Assembly: GCF_014202315.1 (NCBI RefSeq)
Contig: NZ_JACHGN010000012.1
Location: 248,001-312,000, forward strand
Origin: Thermocatellispora tengchongensis
GTDB lineage: Bacteria; Actinomycetota; Actinomycetes; Streptosporangiales; Streptosporangiaceae
DNA: 64,000 bases
Direction of reading: 5' to 3'
A program made the translations under genes and the position numbers. Shown piece by piece: positions 26,710 through 34,996 of the stretch. Positions within the stretch are counted from its first letter, which is position 1. Every line of letters begins with the position of its first letter. Under the pieces are notes generated by a model. It ran no database searches, was not told where the DNA came from, and saw only the letters and a list, made by a program, of their open reading frames with translations.

Positions 26710-28848
26710 TCAGTCACGCCAGGTCACCAGGGCGTCCAGCGCCTCCACCCGGGAGCCGGTGACCAGCAGCGGGTTGATCTCCAGCGACTCCAGCCGGTCG
26801 CCGAGCCCCTGCGCGAACGCGGCGATCCGGGCCACGACCGCGGCGACCGCGCCGAGGTCGGCGGGCTCGGTGCCGCGGGCCCCCTCCAGCAGGCGGGCGC
26901 CGCGCAGCTCGCCCAGCGCCCGGCGCACCTCGGCGGCGTCCACCGGGAGCACCCGCAGGGCGGTGTCGCGCAGCACCTCGACCCAGACGCCGCCCAGGCC
27001 GACGGCCAGGGTCAGGCCCCAGCCGGGGTCGCGCACCACGCCGACCAGCAGTTCCACACCCCCCTTGGGGCGCTGCGGCTGCACCAGCGCGCCGCTCGCC
27101 TCGATCCCCTCCGGGACCGCCGCGACGACCTCCCGGTACGCCTTGCGCACCTCGTGCCCGTCGGCCAGCCCGAGCTTCACGCCCCCGATGTCGCTCTTGT
27201 GGCCGAGCCCTTCCGCGGCGACCTTCAGCACCACCGGGTAGCCGAACCGCTCGGCCGCGGCCACCGCCGACTCCTCGTCGCGGGCCAGTTCGGAGGGCAC
27301 CACCGGGATGCCGCCCTCGGCCAGCAGGGCGGCCGCGCGGTGCTCGGCCCACAGGCCGCTCGCCCCCTCGGGCACCGCGACGGCCTTCGGGCGCGCCGGC
27401 TCGGCGGAGGCCGCCGCCCGTTCCAGCTCCGCGCGCCGGATCTCCGACCAGCGCACCGCCGCGCCGATGGCGGACAGGCCGTGCTCGATGCCGCCCGCGA
27501 CGTACGGGTAGCCGGTCTCGGCCTGCACCCTGCGGCCGAACGGGCTGATGTCGGTGAGCACGTTGGAGACCACCACCACCGGCGTGGGCGAGGCGGCGAT
27601 CCGCTCGGCGGCGGCCCGGTACGTCGCCAGGACCGGCGCCGGGTCGGGCGGCTCCGCCCGGGGCGGCTCCGACAGCAGCAGGACGGCGTCGATGCCGGGG
27701 TCGCCGGTCACGGCCTCCAGCGCGCGGCCGAGCAGCGTACGGTCGATGAGGACGTAGCCGGTGACGTCCAGCGGGTTCTGCACGGTCGCGAACGCGGGCA
27801 CGATCCCGGCCAGCTTCGCCGCGGTCTCCGGCGCGAACTCCGGCAGCTCCAGGCCCTCGTCCTCGGCCCGGTCGGCGATGATCTCCGAGGCGCCTCCCGA
27901 CGGAGTGACGACGCCGAGACGGCGGCCGGGGATCTCGCCCACCGCGTCCAGCAGCCCGGCCGTGATCAGCAGGTCCTCCAGCGAGCGCACCCGCAGCACC
28001 CCCAGGCCGCGGAACGCCGCGTCCACCACGTTGTCGTCGCCCACCAGCGCGCCGGTGTGGGCCTGGGCGGTGCGCGAGGCCAGCGAGCTGCGGCCGATCT
28101 TCAGCGCCACGATCGGCTTGCCCTTCAGCAGCGCCCTGCGCGCCACCCGGGCGAACTCGGCCGGATCGCGCACCGACTCCAGGAACAGCGCGATCACCTT
28201 GGTGGCGGGGTCGTCCACCAGGTAGTCGATCACGTCGGTGACGGTCAGCACCGCCTCGTTGCCCATCGAGGTGAGCAGGCTGATCCCGACGTTGCGCGCC
28301 TGGGCGAAGGCCAGCACCGAACTGGCCAGCGCGCCGCTCTGCAGCACCACCCCGACCGAGCCGCGCAGCAGCGGCGCCGGGATCGGCAGCCCGTACGGGG
28401 TGACGCCGGCCGCCGCGTTGATGTAGCCGTTGCCGTTCGGGCCGAGCAGCGCCAGGCCGTGCTCCCGGGCGAAGCCGGCCACCTCCCGCTCCAGCGCCGC
28501 GCCCTCGCCGCCCACCTCGCCGAACCCGGCGGTGAGCACCACATAGGCGCGCACGCCCAGCCCGGCGCCCTCGCGCAGGATCGGCAGCACCGCCCGCGTG
28601 GGCACCATCACGTACGCGAGGTCCACCGGACCGGGCACGTCCGACAGGCTGCGGTATGCGTCCTGCCCGTGGACCGTGCCGCCGCGCGGGTTCACCAGGT
28701 GCACCGGCCCCGCGAACCCCTGGGCCCGCAGGTTGCCGAAGGTGCTGACCGACCATCCGGACTTGTCCGTGGCGCCGACCAGCGCGATCGAGCGCGGGTT
28801 GAACAGGGCCCTGACGTCCGGCGCCGGAACGCCCGCCTGTGCCGTCAT
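26710..28848 (-). CDS. Acyl-CoA synthetase, NDP-forming type (acetate--CoA ligase family)
   Basis: A 712-residue fused protein: CoA-binding Rossmann domain (FNPRSIALVGATDKSGWS), two succinyl-CoA-synthetase-like flavodoxin domains with the phospho-His region in TPSGGASE, and a C-terminal ATP-grasp domain (FGYPVVLKVAAEGLGHKSDIGGV). It interconverts acid, CoA and NTP with acyl-CoA. The ATG at 28848 is one base after the stop of the acyl-CoA dehydrogenase, so they form an operon. Substrate not determinable; the neighbourhood suggests a medium or branched acyl group rather than acetate. Confidence 0.9.
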   Translation of the reverse strand: MTAQAGVPAPDVRALFNPRSIALVGATDKSGWSVSTFGNLRAQGFAGPVHLVNPRGGTVHGQDAYRSLSDVPGPVDLAYVMVPTRAVLPILREGAGLGVRAYVVLTAGFGEVGGEGAALEREVAGFAREHGLALLGPNGNGYINAAAGVTPYGLPIPAPLLRGSVGVVLQSGALASSVLAFAQARNVGISLLTSMGNEAVLTVTDVIDYLVDDPATKVIALFLESVRDPAEFARVARRALLKGKPIVALKIGRSSLASRTAQAHTGALVGDDNVVDAAFRGLGVLRVRSLEDLLITAGLLDAVGEIPGRRLGVVTPSGGASEIIADRAEDEGLELPEFAPETAAKLAGIVPAFATVQNPLDVTGYVLIDRTLLGRALEAVTGDPGIDAVLLLSEPPRAEPPDPAPVLATYRAAAERIAASPTPVVVVSNVLTDISPFGRRVQAETGYPYVAGGIEHGLSAIGAAVRWSEIRRAELERAAASAEPARPKAVAVPEGASGLWAEHRAAALLAEGGIPVVPSELARDEESAVAAAERFGYPVVLKVAAEGLGHKSDIGGVKLGLADGHEVRKAYREVVAAVPEGIEASGALVQPQRPKGGVELLVGVVRDPGWGLTLAVGLGGVWVEVLRDTALRVLPVDAAEVRRALGELRGARLLEGARGTEPADLGAVAAVVARIAAFAQGLGDRLESLEINPLLVTGSRVEALDALVTWRD

Positions 28849-28849
28849 C

Positions 28850-30019
28850 TCACTCCCCGATGGTGCCGAGACGGGCGTGCCCGCGCAGCAGGTTGCGCGC
28901 TATCGTGCGCCGCTGGATCTCGTCGGTGCCCTCGAAGATGCGCAACAGGCGCAGCTCGCGGTACCACCGCTCGATCGGCAGCTCCTTGGTGTATCCCATG
29001 CCCCCGTGAATCTGCATCACCCGGTCCACCACCTGGTTGGCCATGATCGCCCCGTTCAGCTTGGCGATGGACGCGGCGTGCCGGGCGTCCCGGCCCTGCT
29101 GCACCTGCCAGGCGGCGTTGAGGGTCAGCCACTTGGCCGCCTCGATCTCGACCTGCGAGTCGGCGATCATCCACTGGATGGCCTGGTACTCCGCGATCGG
29201 CCGCCCCATGGACTTGCGGATCTTGGCGTAGTCGATGGCCATCTGCAGCAGCCGCTCGGCCGCGCCGACCGCCCGCGCGGGGATCATGTACCGCCCCTGC
29301 CCGATCCACTGCATCGCGAGCTGGAACCCCTGCCCCAGTTCCCCGAGGATGTTCTCCTCAGGGACCCGGACGTCCTCGAACACCAGCGACGCGGGCCCCC
29401 ACTGCCCCATCGTCGGGATCGGCTCCGACTTCCACCCCATGTCCCGGTCCACCAGGAAGCAGGTCACCCCGCCGTTGGCGCCCTTCTCGGGGTCGGTCAC
29501 CGCGAACACCATCACGAAGTCGGCCTCGTTGCCCCCGGTGATGAACGTCTTCTCCCCGTTGATCACCCACTCGCCGCCGTCCTTGACCGCCCGCGTCCGG
29601 ATGTTGCGCGCGTCCGACCCGGCCCCCGGTTCCGTGATCGCGAAACACGACCGCCGCTCCCCCTCGATCGTGGGGATCAGGTACCGCCGCTTCTGCTCCT
29701 CGTTCCCGGCGTACAGGATGTTGTCCGCGCTGCCCCCGAAACTGAACGGCACGAACGTCCGCCCGGTCTCCATCGCGATGATCGCCGACATCACCGGCCC
29801 GAGCGCGGCCCCGCCGTACTCCTCCGGCGTGTTGATCCCCCAGAACCCCATCTGCCGCGCCTTGTCCCGCAGCCCCCGCAACACCTCCGGCTCGATCCCC
29901 GGCCGCCCCGCCCGCTCGTTCCGCAACACCTCGGGCTCCAGCGGCATGACCTCCTTCTCCACGAACGCCCGCACCGTGTCCCGAATCTGCCGCTCTTCCA
30001 CACTGAGCCCGAAGTCCAT
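28850..30019 (-). CDS. Acyl-CoA dehydrogenase
   Basis: A 389-residue FAD-dependent dehydrogenase starting at ATG 30019 with GGAAGG upstream; an upstream in-frame start lacks a site. Family landmarks are CFAITEPGAGSDARN, the GGNEADFVMVFAV region, QIHGGMGYTKELPIERWYR and the C-terminal RIFEGTDEIQRRTIARNLLRG. The catalytic Glu is in FEGTDE, as in short/medium-chain types. It catalyses alpha,beta-desaturation of an acyl-CoA, passing electrons to ETF. First gene of an operon with the CoA ligase; its promoter region carries two TTCTAGAA/CTCTAGAA motifs. Confidence 0.93.
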   Translation of the reverse strand: MDFGLSVEERQIRDTVRAFVEKEVMPLEPEVLRNERAGRPGIEPEVLRGLRDKARQMGFWGINTPEEYGGAALGPVMSAIIAMETGRTFVPFSFGGSADNILYAGNEEQKRRYLIPTIEGERRSCFAITEPGAGSDARNIRTRAVKDGGEWVINGEKTFITGGNEADFVMVFAVTDPEKGANGGVTCFLVDRDMGWKSEPIPTMGQWGPASLVFEDVRVPEENILGELGQGFQLAMQWIGQGRYMIPARAVGAAERLLQMAIDYAKIRKSMGRPIAEYQAIQWMIADSQVEIEAAKWLTLNAAWQVQQGRDARHAASIAKLNGAIMANQVVDRVMQIHGGMGYTKELPIERWYRELRLLRIFEGTDEIQRRTIARNLLRGHARLGTIGE

Positions 30020-30048
30020 GGCCGGGTCCTTCCGCCGTCCGACGTCAT

Positions 30049-30069
30049 TTCTAGAATACGCCTCTAGAA
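30049..30069. promoter_or_regulatory. TTCTAGAA-type operator upstream of the acyl-CoA dehydrogenase operon
   Basis: TTCTAGAA (30049-30056) is followed by CTCTAGAAG (30062-30070). The centres of the two palindromic elements are 13 bp apart, the same spacing as between the core and outer arms at 24989-25020. The pair lies 30-50 bp upstream of the dehydrogenase start. Confidence 0.6.
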
Positions 30070-30749
30070 GTAAATTCCACCCTGATCCGCCCACCGCCCC
30101 CTGTCAAGGCCCCAGCAGTGCGCACCCACCCCCAAGAGGAGCCGCGACAGGCAAAGCACAGCGGGAGAGCGCACAGCGCGAGAGCGCGGCCGCGCTTCGA
30201 AGGTTCCGCCCCCCAGCACCCGGTCATGTTCCTGGCCGTCGGGGTGATGGGCCTGAACCTGCTGAACGCCTTCAACCGCCGGCCGTCGATCGGCCAGAGC
30301 ACCCCGATGGGCCTGGTCGCCCCGCCGCCGCCCACGACGCGACCGGCCCTCACCTCGGGTGTGAACCGCCGGCCTGTTCCCGCTGTCCGCTGCCGAGTTC
30401 GTGCCGGGCATCCGCAGGTTCCCAGCGCCCACGGCCCCGCGCCTCCACGTCCCGTTCTCGGGCTTCGCTCCCCTCGGTCTCAGGCTCCACGTTCCCTGCC
30501 CCACGCCGGCTCTCGTGCCAGGCGTCGTCGGCGGCCTCTTACGCCGCGCGCGTTCCGGCGTGACAGGTGCGCCCGCGGTGCCCTCCTGCGCTGCGAGCGG
30601 GGACGCGCAACCCCCAGGACCGGCCGGAACGGGAGGCCAACGGTGCGCGGTGCCGCCGAGGATACGCGCCAGGGCGCGAGGGGACGGTGGTGGTTGGGAA
30701 TGGGACCGGCGAAGCGATCCGCCGCTACAGCCCTCACCCGCAGCGGCCC

Positions 30750-31055
30750 GAACGCTGCGGCGCACGCCGCGGACACGGCCCACAGGCCCACCGGGGCCGC
30801 CCACGCCACCCCGGCGCCGCACCCCGCGCAGCGGACGCTACGGCCACTCCATGGCCCACACCCCACCCGATGCCCCCACCAGGGCGCCGCGCCCCGCACA
30901 CCGTGGAGGCTGCGGCAAGACGTCACAGAGACGGCCCACAGCCCACCTCCCCGCTCACCCCGGCGCCGCACCCCACCCTCGGACGCTGCGGCACACGCCA
31001 CGGACACGGCCCACAGCCCCACCCCACACCCACCCCGGTGCCGCGCCCGCACTCC
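30750..31055. repeat. Four degenerate direct repeats of about 72-83 bp
   Basis: Blocks beginning near 30751, 30834, 30906 and 30982 each start with a GGACGCTGCGGC-like word, continue with GACACGGCCCACAG or a variant, and end with CACCCCGGCGCCGCACCCC or a variant. Similarity is clear by eye but imperfect. They do not encode a consistent peptide repeat. Confidence 0.5.
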
Positions 31056-31103
31056 TGGGCCGTGCCGGGTCGGGGCGTCGCCGCCCCCGACAGGTCCCCG
31101 CGA

Positions 31104-31297
31104 GAGTGCCCGGGCAACGGGGGATCTTCCATAACGCGGTGTGGATGGCGGAGCATGTGCCGACGGGCGGCGTTCTCCCCTGCCTTCTGGGTGTGTCGCC
31201 GTTCGGGAGGAGGCGGCCGGAGGGCGTCGCGTTTCCGCAAGTTCCGGCATCCACCCCCATCCCGTCGGGCGCAAGATCCACCGTTGCCCGGACACTC
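31104..31297. mobile_element. 194-bp MITE-like element with 25-bp terminal inverted repeats
   Basis: The left end (31104-31128, beginning GAGTGCCCGGGCAACGG) and the reverse complement of the right end (31273-31297, beginning GAGTGTCCGGGCAACGG) match at 23 of 25 positions. The interior of about 145 bp has no coding potential. No target-site duplication is evident. Long, near-perfect ends around a short non-coding core are what a non-autonomous transposon derivative looks like; a large structured RNA or extended hairpin is the alternative. Confidence 0.55.
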
Positions 31298-31444
31298 CCT
31301 GCCTTCTCCTCGTGCGCACGCGCCGGGCCGCCTTGGAGGACGCCGTGGGCCCGGGGGCACGGCGGCGGGAGCGGCGGTCTTGTGGCGTGCGGCCCGGGGC
31401 GCGCCTGCTGCTGGGGGGAAGGGCGCCCTGGGCCTGGGGCGGGG

Positions 31445-32290
31445 CTAGATGAAGGTGGCGACGCCGTGGGAGATGGCGGGGCGGCCGTCGGGTTTGAGGG
31501 TTTGGAAGCGGGCCGTACGGTCGTCCACCCAGATGTTGATCGTCAGCGACTCGCCGGGGAAGACGGGGGTGGTGAAGCGGCCGGACATGGATCTGAAGCG
31601 GGACGGGTCGCCGTCGGTGAGGGCGTGGAGGAGGGCTCGGCCGGTGACGCCGTACGTGCACAGGCCGTGCAGGATGGGGCGGTCGAAGCCGGCTCGGGCG
31701 GCGAAGGCGGGGTCGGAGTGGAGGGGGTTGCGGTCGCCGGACAGGCGGTAGATGAGGGCCTGTTCGGGGCGGGTCTCGTAGGTGAGCTTGTGGTCGGGGG
31801 CCCGGTCGGGCTCCTCCCAGGTGGTACGGGGGCCGCGGTCGCCGCCCCAGCCGCCCTCGCCGCGGATGAACACCGAGCTGCGGGAGGTGATCATGGGGTC
31901 GCCGGTGGCGGCGTCCACGGCGGCCGCCTCGGTGACGACCAGGGCGCCGGAGCCCTTGTCGTAGATGCCGGTGACCTTGGAGGTGGTGCGTACGGTCCCC
32001 TCGGGCGGGAGTTCGCGGTGCAGTTCGAAGGACTGCTCGGCGTGGACGAGCATGGCGGGGTCGAAGTCGCCGAACCTGCGGCCGAGGGGGGCCTGGGCGG
32101 CCAGGACGGCGAAGGTGGGCAGCACCCGCTGCCGTACGCCCGCGGAGTTCTCGGTGGTGAAGGGCAGCTCGCGCAGCGGGTCGCCGAGGCCGGCGCCCAC
32201 GCCGACGGCGTACAGGAGGGTGTCCTTGGAGGTCCAGGAGCGCTCGTACGGCTCGCTCTCCACCCCGATGACGTCGTGGTCCAGCGGCAT
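31445..32290 (-). CDS. MaoC-like enoyl-CoA hydratase (hydratase 2)
   Basis: A 281-residue double hot-dog protein starting at ATG 32290. The C-terminal catalytic motif is LSGDRNPLHSDPAFAARAGFDRPILHGL, the standard hydratase-2 motif with Asp, Asn and His. The N-terminal half is a degenerate MaoC_N domain (YAVGVGAGLGDPLRELPFTTE). It hydrates trans-2-enoyl-CoA to the R-3-hydroxy product. Located 5 nt after the SDR gene, whose product would oxidise that alcohol: together they reproduce the two activities of peroxisomal multifunctional enzyme 2. Confidence 0.92.
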   Translation of the reverse strand: MPLDHDVIGVESEPYERSWTSKDTLLYAVGVGAGLGDPLRELPFTTENSAGVRQRVLPTFAVLAAQAPLGRRFGDFDPAMLVHAEQSFELHRELPPEGTVRTTSKVTGIYDKGSGALVVTEAAAVDAATGDPMITSRSSVFIRGEGGWGGDRGPRTTWEEPDRAPDHKLTYETRPEQALIYRLSGDRNPLHSDPAFAARAGFDRPILHGLCTYGVTGRALLHALTDGDPSRFRSMSGRFTTPVFPGESLTINIWVDDRTARFQTLKPDGRPAISHGVATFI

Positions 32291-32295
32291 GCCGA

Positions 32296-33219
32296 TCAGC
32301 CCTCCCGTCCGGGGATCACGCCGTCCTGCCGGGCGTTGGGGGCGGCCTTCTCGACCAGGCCGGGGATGACGGCGCCGAGTTCGGCGGGGTCCCAGCGGGC
32401 GCCCTTGTCGGCGCCGGGGCCGGCGTGCCAGCCCTCGGCGACGCTGATCATGCCGCCGCGCACGTTGAACACCCGGCCGGTGATGCCGCGGGCCTCCTCG
32501 CTGCCCAGCCACACGACCAGGGGGGCGATGTTGTCGGGGTGGCCGGCGTCGAACTCGCCCTCGGCGGGCCGGCGCCGGCCGGGCATGAGGTTCTCGGTCA
32601 TGCGGGTGAGCGCGGCGGGCGCTACGGCGTTGACCGTGACGCCGTACCTGGCCAGCTCCTGGGCGGCGATGACGGTGAAGGCGGCGATGCCGGCCTTGGC
32701 GGCGCCGTAGTTGGTCTGCCCGGGGTTGCCGTAGATGCCGGACGACGAGGTGGTGTTGATGATCGCGGCCTCCACCTGCTCGCCGGCCTTGGCCCGCTCC
32801 CGCCAGTACGCCGCCGCGTGCCGCGTCGGCGCGAACGTGCCGCGCAGGTGCACCCGGATGACGGCGTCCCACTCCTCGGCGGTCATGTTGACCAGCATCC
32901 GGTCGCGCAGGATGCCGGCGTTGTTGACCAGCACGTGCAGCTCGCCGAAGTGGTCGATGGCGGCCTGGATCAGCCGCCGCGCGCCCTCGAAGTCCGCGAC
33001 GTCCTCGCCGTTGGCGATGGCCTCGCCGCCCATCGCGCGGATCTCCTCCACGACCTCGCCGGCGGGCCCGGTCGAGGACCCGGTGCCGTCCACCTCCGCG
33101 CCGAGGTCGTTGACCACGACCCGGGCGCCCTGGCGGGCGAACTCCAGCGCGTGCCCTCTGCCGATCCCCCGCGCCGCCCCGGTGACGATCACCGTGCGGC
33201 CGGCCGCGATCCCGTTCAT
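32296..33219 (-). CDS. Short-chain dehydrogenase, 3-hydroxyacyl-CoA dehydrogenase type
   Basis: A 307-residue SDR of the 17-beta-HSD4/multifunctional-enzyme type. The coenzyme motif is VTGAARGIGRGHALEFARQGA followed by VVVNDLGAEVDG, whose Asp favours NAD. NNAG and the YGAAK catalytic motif are present. The start is ATG 33219 with GGGAG upstream. It probably oxidises R-3-hydroxyacyl-CoA made by the MaoC hydratase encoded 5 nt downstream. A perfect GTTCTAGAAC palindrome lies 41 bp upstream of the start. Confidence 0.92.
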   Translation of the reverse strand: MNGIAAGRTVIVTGAARGIGRGHALEFARQGARVVVNDLGAEVDGTGSSTGPAGEVVEEIRAMGGEAIANGEDVADFEGARRLIQAAIDHFGELHVLVNNAGILRDRMLVNMTAEEWDAVIRVHLRGTFAPTRHAAAYWRERAKAGEQVEAAIINTTSSSGIYGNPGQTNYGAAKAGIAAFTVIAAQELARYGVTVNAVAPAALTRMTENLMPGRRRPAEGEFDAGHPDNIAPLVVWLGSEEARGITGRVFNVRGGMISVAEGWHAGPGADKGARWDPAELGAVIPGLVEKAAPNARQDGVIPGREG

Positions 33220-33260
33220 CCGATCTCCCATCGAACGCTCCGGACCCAGAGTGGAACATA

Positions 33261-33270
33261 GTTCTAGAAC
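33261..33270. promoter_or_regulatory. Perfect GTTCTAGAAC palindrome before the SDR-MaoC operon
   Basis: A 10-bp perfect palindrome containing the TTCTAGAA core shared with 25001 and 30049. It lies in the divergent gap between the SDR and MFS genes, 42-51 bp upstream of the SDR start. Confidence 0.6.
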
Positions 33271-33452
33271 GCTGAGCGTTTCCCACGCCGGACCCGATGT
33301 CAACACCGAACCTTCGCCAACCGTGCCGTTCCCGCAGGCAGGAGGGGCCACCGGGCTCCGGCGCACATCCGGGCGCCCTGGCGCGCCTCTCACCGGCCCC
33401 TTGGGCGGGCCGGACGAGGTTGGTCCACTCACCGCCCTCTGTCGCGAATGTA

Positions 33453-33475
33453 ATTCTAGTATTAGACTTCAAGAA
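33453..33475. promoter_or_regulatory. Variant TTCTAGTA/TTCAAGAA site before the MFS gene
   Basis: TTCTAGTA (33454-33461) and TTCAAGAA (33468-33475) lie 14 bp apart, about 45 bp upstream of the MFS start. They resemble the two-element arrangement of the 30049 site, but are less perfect. Confidence 0.4.
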
Positions 33476-33517
33476 CTCCGGTGTGCGCCACCCCCCAGAC
33501 AGACGGGAGCCTGCGAG

Positions 33518-34996
33518 GTGACTTCGGTACGGGAAGAGGTCACCGCGGGCGGCGAGGAGCGGAGCATCGGCTACGCCTGGCGGGTGGTCTCGGTGGTCGG
33601 CCTGGCCGGCGTGCTCACCGCGCTGGGCGGCAGCGCCCTGAACGTGGCCCTGCCGCAGGTGGTGCAGCAGACGGGCGCGAGCGCCGCCGCCGCGAGCTGG
33701 ATCCTGCTGTCCTTCCAGCTCACCACGACCACGCTGATGGTCGCCTTCGGCCGCATGGCCGACATGTTCGGACGGCGCGCGATGTACCTGGGCGGCCTGG
33801 CCACCTACACCGCGGCCAGCCTGCTGGCCGGGTTCGCGCCCGACCCGTGGCTGATCGTGGCGCTGCGGGTGTTCCAGGCGGCGGGCACGGCGATGCTGCT
33901 GACCAACAGCGCCGCGCTGATCACCGACGCGTTCCCCCGCGCCCGGCTGGGCGAGGGCATGGGCGTCTACACCGCCTGCTTCTCCATCGCCCAGCTCATC
34001 GGGCCGACCATGGGCGGCTTCCTGGCCGAGCATCTGGGCTGGCGCTGGGTGTTCTGGTACAACGTGCCGATCGGCGTGGGCTGCCTGGCCTGGGACGCGT
34101 ACGTGCTGCGGCGCACCCGGCCGCGTCAGACCGAGCGCGGCATGGACTGGCCGGGCAACCTGCTGGTGCTGCTGTGCCTGGGCGGCCTGCTCATCGCGCT
34201 GTCGGAGGTCAGCAGGCGCGGCTGGCACGACCCGCTGATCCTGGCGGGCCTGGCCGGGTTCGCGGTCACCCTGCCGCTGTTCCTGCTGGTGGAGCTGCGG
34301 CACCGCCGCCCGGTGGTGGACCTGCGCATGTTCCGGCAGGCGGCGTTCGCGCTGGGCACCGCGGCCTCGTTCCTGGCCTCGTGCGCCCGGGTCGCGGTGG
34401 TGCTGCTGCTGGCCCTGTTCTTCCAGGCCGTGCACGGCGACGACCCGGTCACGGCCGGGCTGAAGATCCTGCCGCTGGCGGTCGCGGCGATGGTCGCCTC
34501 GGCCGGGTCGGGGTTCCTGCAGCGGCGGCTCAGCGCGCGCACGCTCGCCGCGGCGGGCAGCGGCCTGGTCACGCTGGGCCTGCTGGCGCTGCTCGCCACG
34601 ATCTCCCCGGACGCGCCCTACCCGCTGCTGGGCGCGGCCCTGCTGGTCATCGGCCTGGGCTCGGGCACGTTCCTGCCGTCCAACACGGTGGTGCTGATGG
34701 ACGGCATGCCGGCCGGCCGCGTGGGCATCGCCAACGCGATGCGGCTCATGCTGCAGAACACCGGCATCGTGGTCGGCACCGCCCTGGCCCTGTCGATCAT
34801 CACGGCGCCGCTGCCCGCCGACCTGCACGACGCGGTGTTCGCCGGGACGCTGCACGACGTCTCCGGCCCCGCCACCGCCCAGCTCGCGCTCGGCTACCGC
34901 TGGGCGCTGGCGTGCATGGCCGCGGTCTCGGCGCTGTGCACGCTCACCTGCCTGGGCAGGCGGCGCGCGGGCCGGCGGGCCGCCGCGGGCCGCTAG
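33518..34996 (+). CDS. MFS transporter, DHA2 (EmrB/QacA) family
   Basis: A 492-residue transporter with 14 predicted helices, starting at GTG 33518 (VTSVREEV) with GGAG about 9 nt upstream. The motif-A loop is FGRMADMFGRRAMYLGG, and the motif-C-like IAQLIGPTMGGFLAEHLGWRWVFWYNVPIG is typical of drug:H+ antiporters. It is divergent from the acyl-CoA SDR operon and shares its regulatory gap, so it may export a toxic acid or an intermediate of that pathway. Its TAG stop overlaps the convergent racemase stop within CTAG. Confidence 0.88.
   Translation: MTSVREEVTAGGEERSIGYAWRVVSVVGLAGVLTALGGSALNVALPQVVQQTGASAAAASWILLSFQLTTTTLMVAFGRMADMFGRRAMYLGGLATYTAASLLAGFAPDPWLIVALRVFQAAGTAMLLTNSAALITDAFPRARLGEGMGVYTACFSIAQLIGPTMGGFLAEHLGWRWVFWYNVPIGVGCLAWDAYVLRRTRPRQTERGMDWPGNLLVLLCLGGLLIALSEVSRRGWHDPLILAGLAGFAVTLPLFLLVELRHRRPVVDLRMFRQAAFALGTAASFLASCARVAVVLLLALFFQAVHGDDPVTAGLKILPLAVAAMVASAGSGFLQRRLSARTLAAAGSGLVTLGLLALLATISPDAPYPLLGAALLVIGLGSGTFLPSNTVVLMDGMPAGRVGIANAMRLMLQNTGIVVGTALALSIITAPLPADLHDAVFAGTLHDVSGPATAQLALGYRWALACMAAVSALCTLTCLGRRRAGRRAAAGR

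Larger units (their letters stand above)
30071..31444. other. About 1.4 kb without a convincing gene
   Basis: Open frames on both strands are Pro/Arg/Ala-rich and carry no domain. The gap contains four imperfect direct repeats of roughly 72-83 bp (30750-31055) and a 194-bp element with terminal inverted repeats (31104-31297). The stretch around 30225-30330 encodes a short hydrophobic segment (VMFLAVGVMGLNLLNAF) on the plus strand, but without a start signal or partner it cannot be called a gene. Confidence 0.5.

Noticed and set aside
30064-31134. Proline/arginine-rich frames between the acyl-CoA dehydrogenase and the MaoC gene
   Set aside because: Composition follows the local C-rich repeats; no starts with ribosome-binding sites and no domain recognised.
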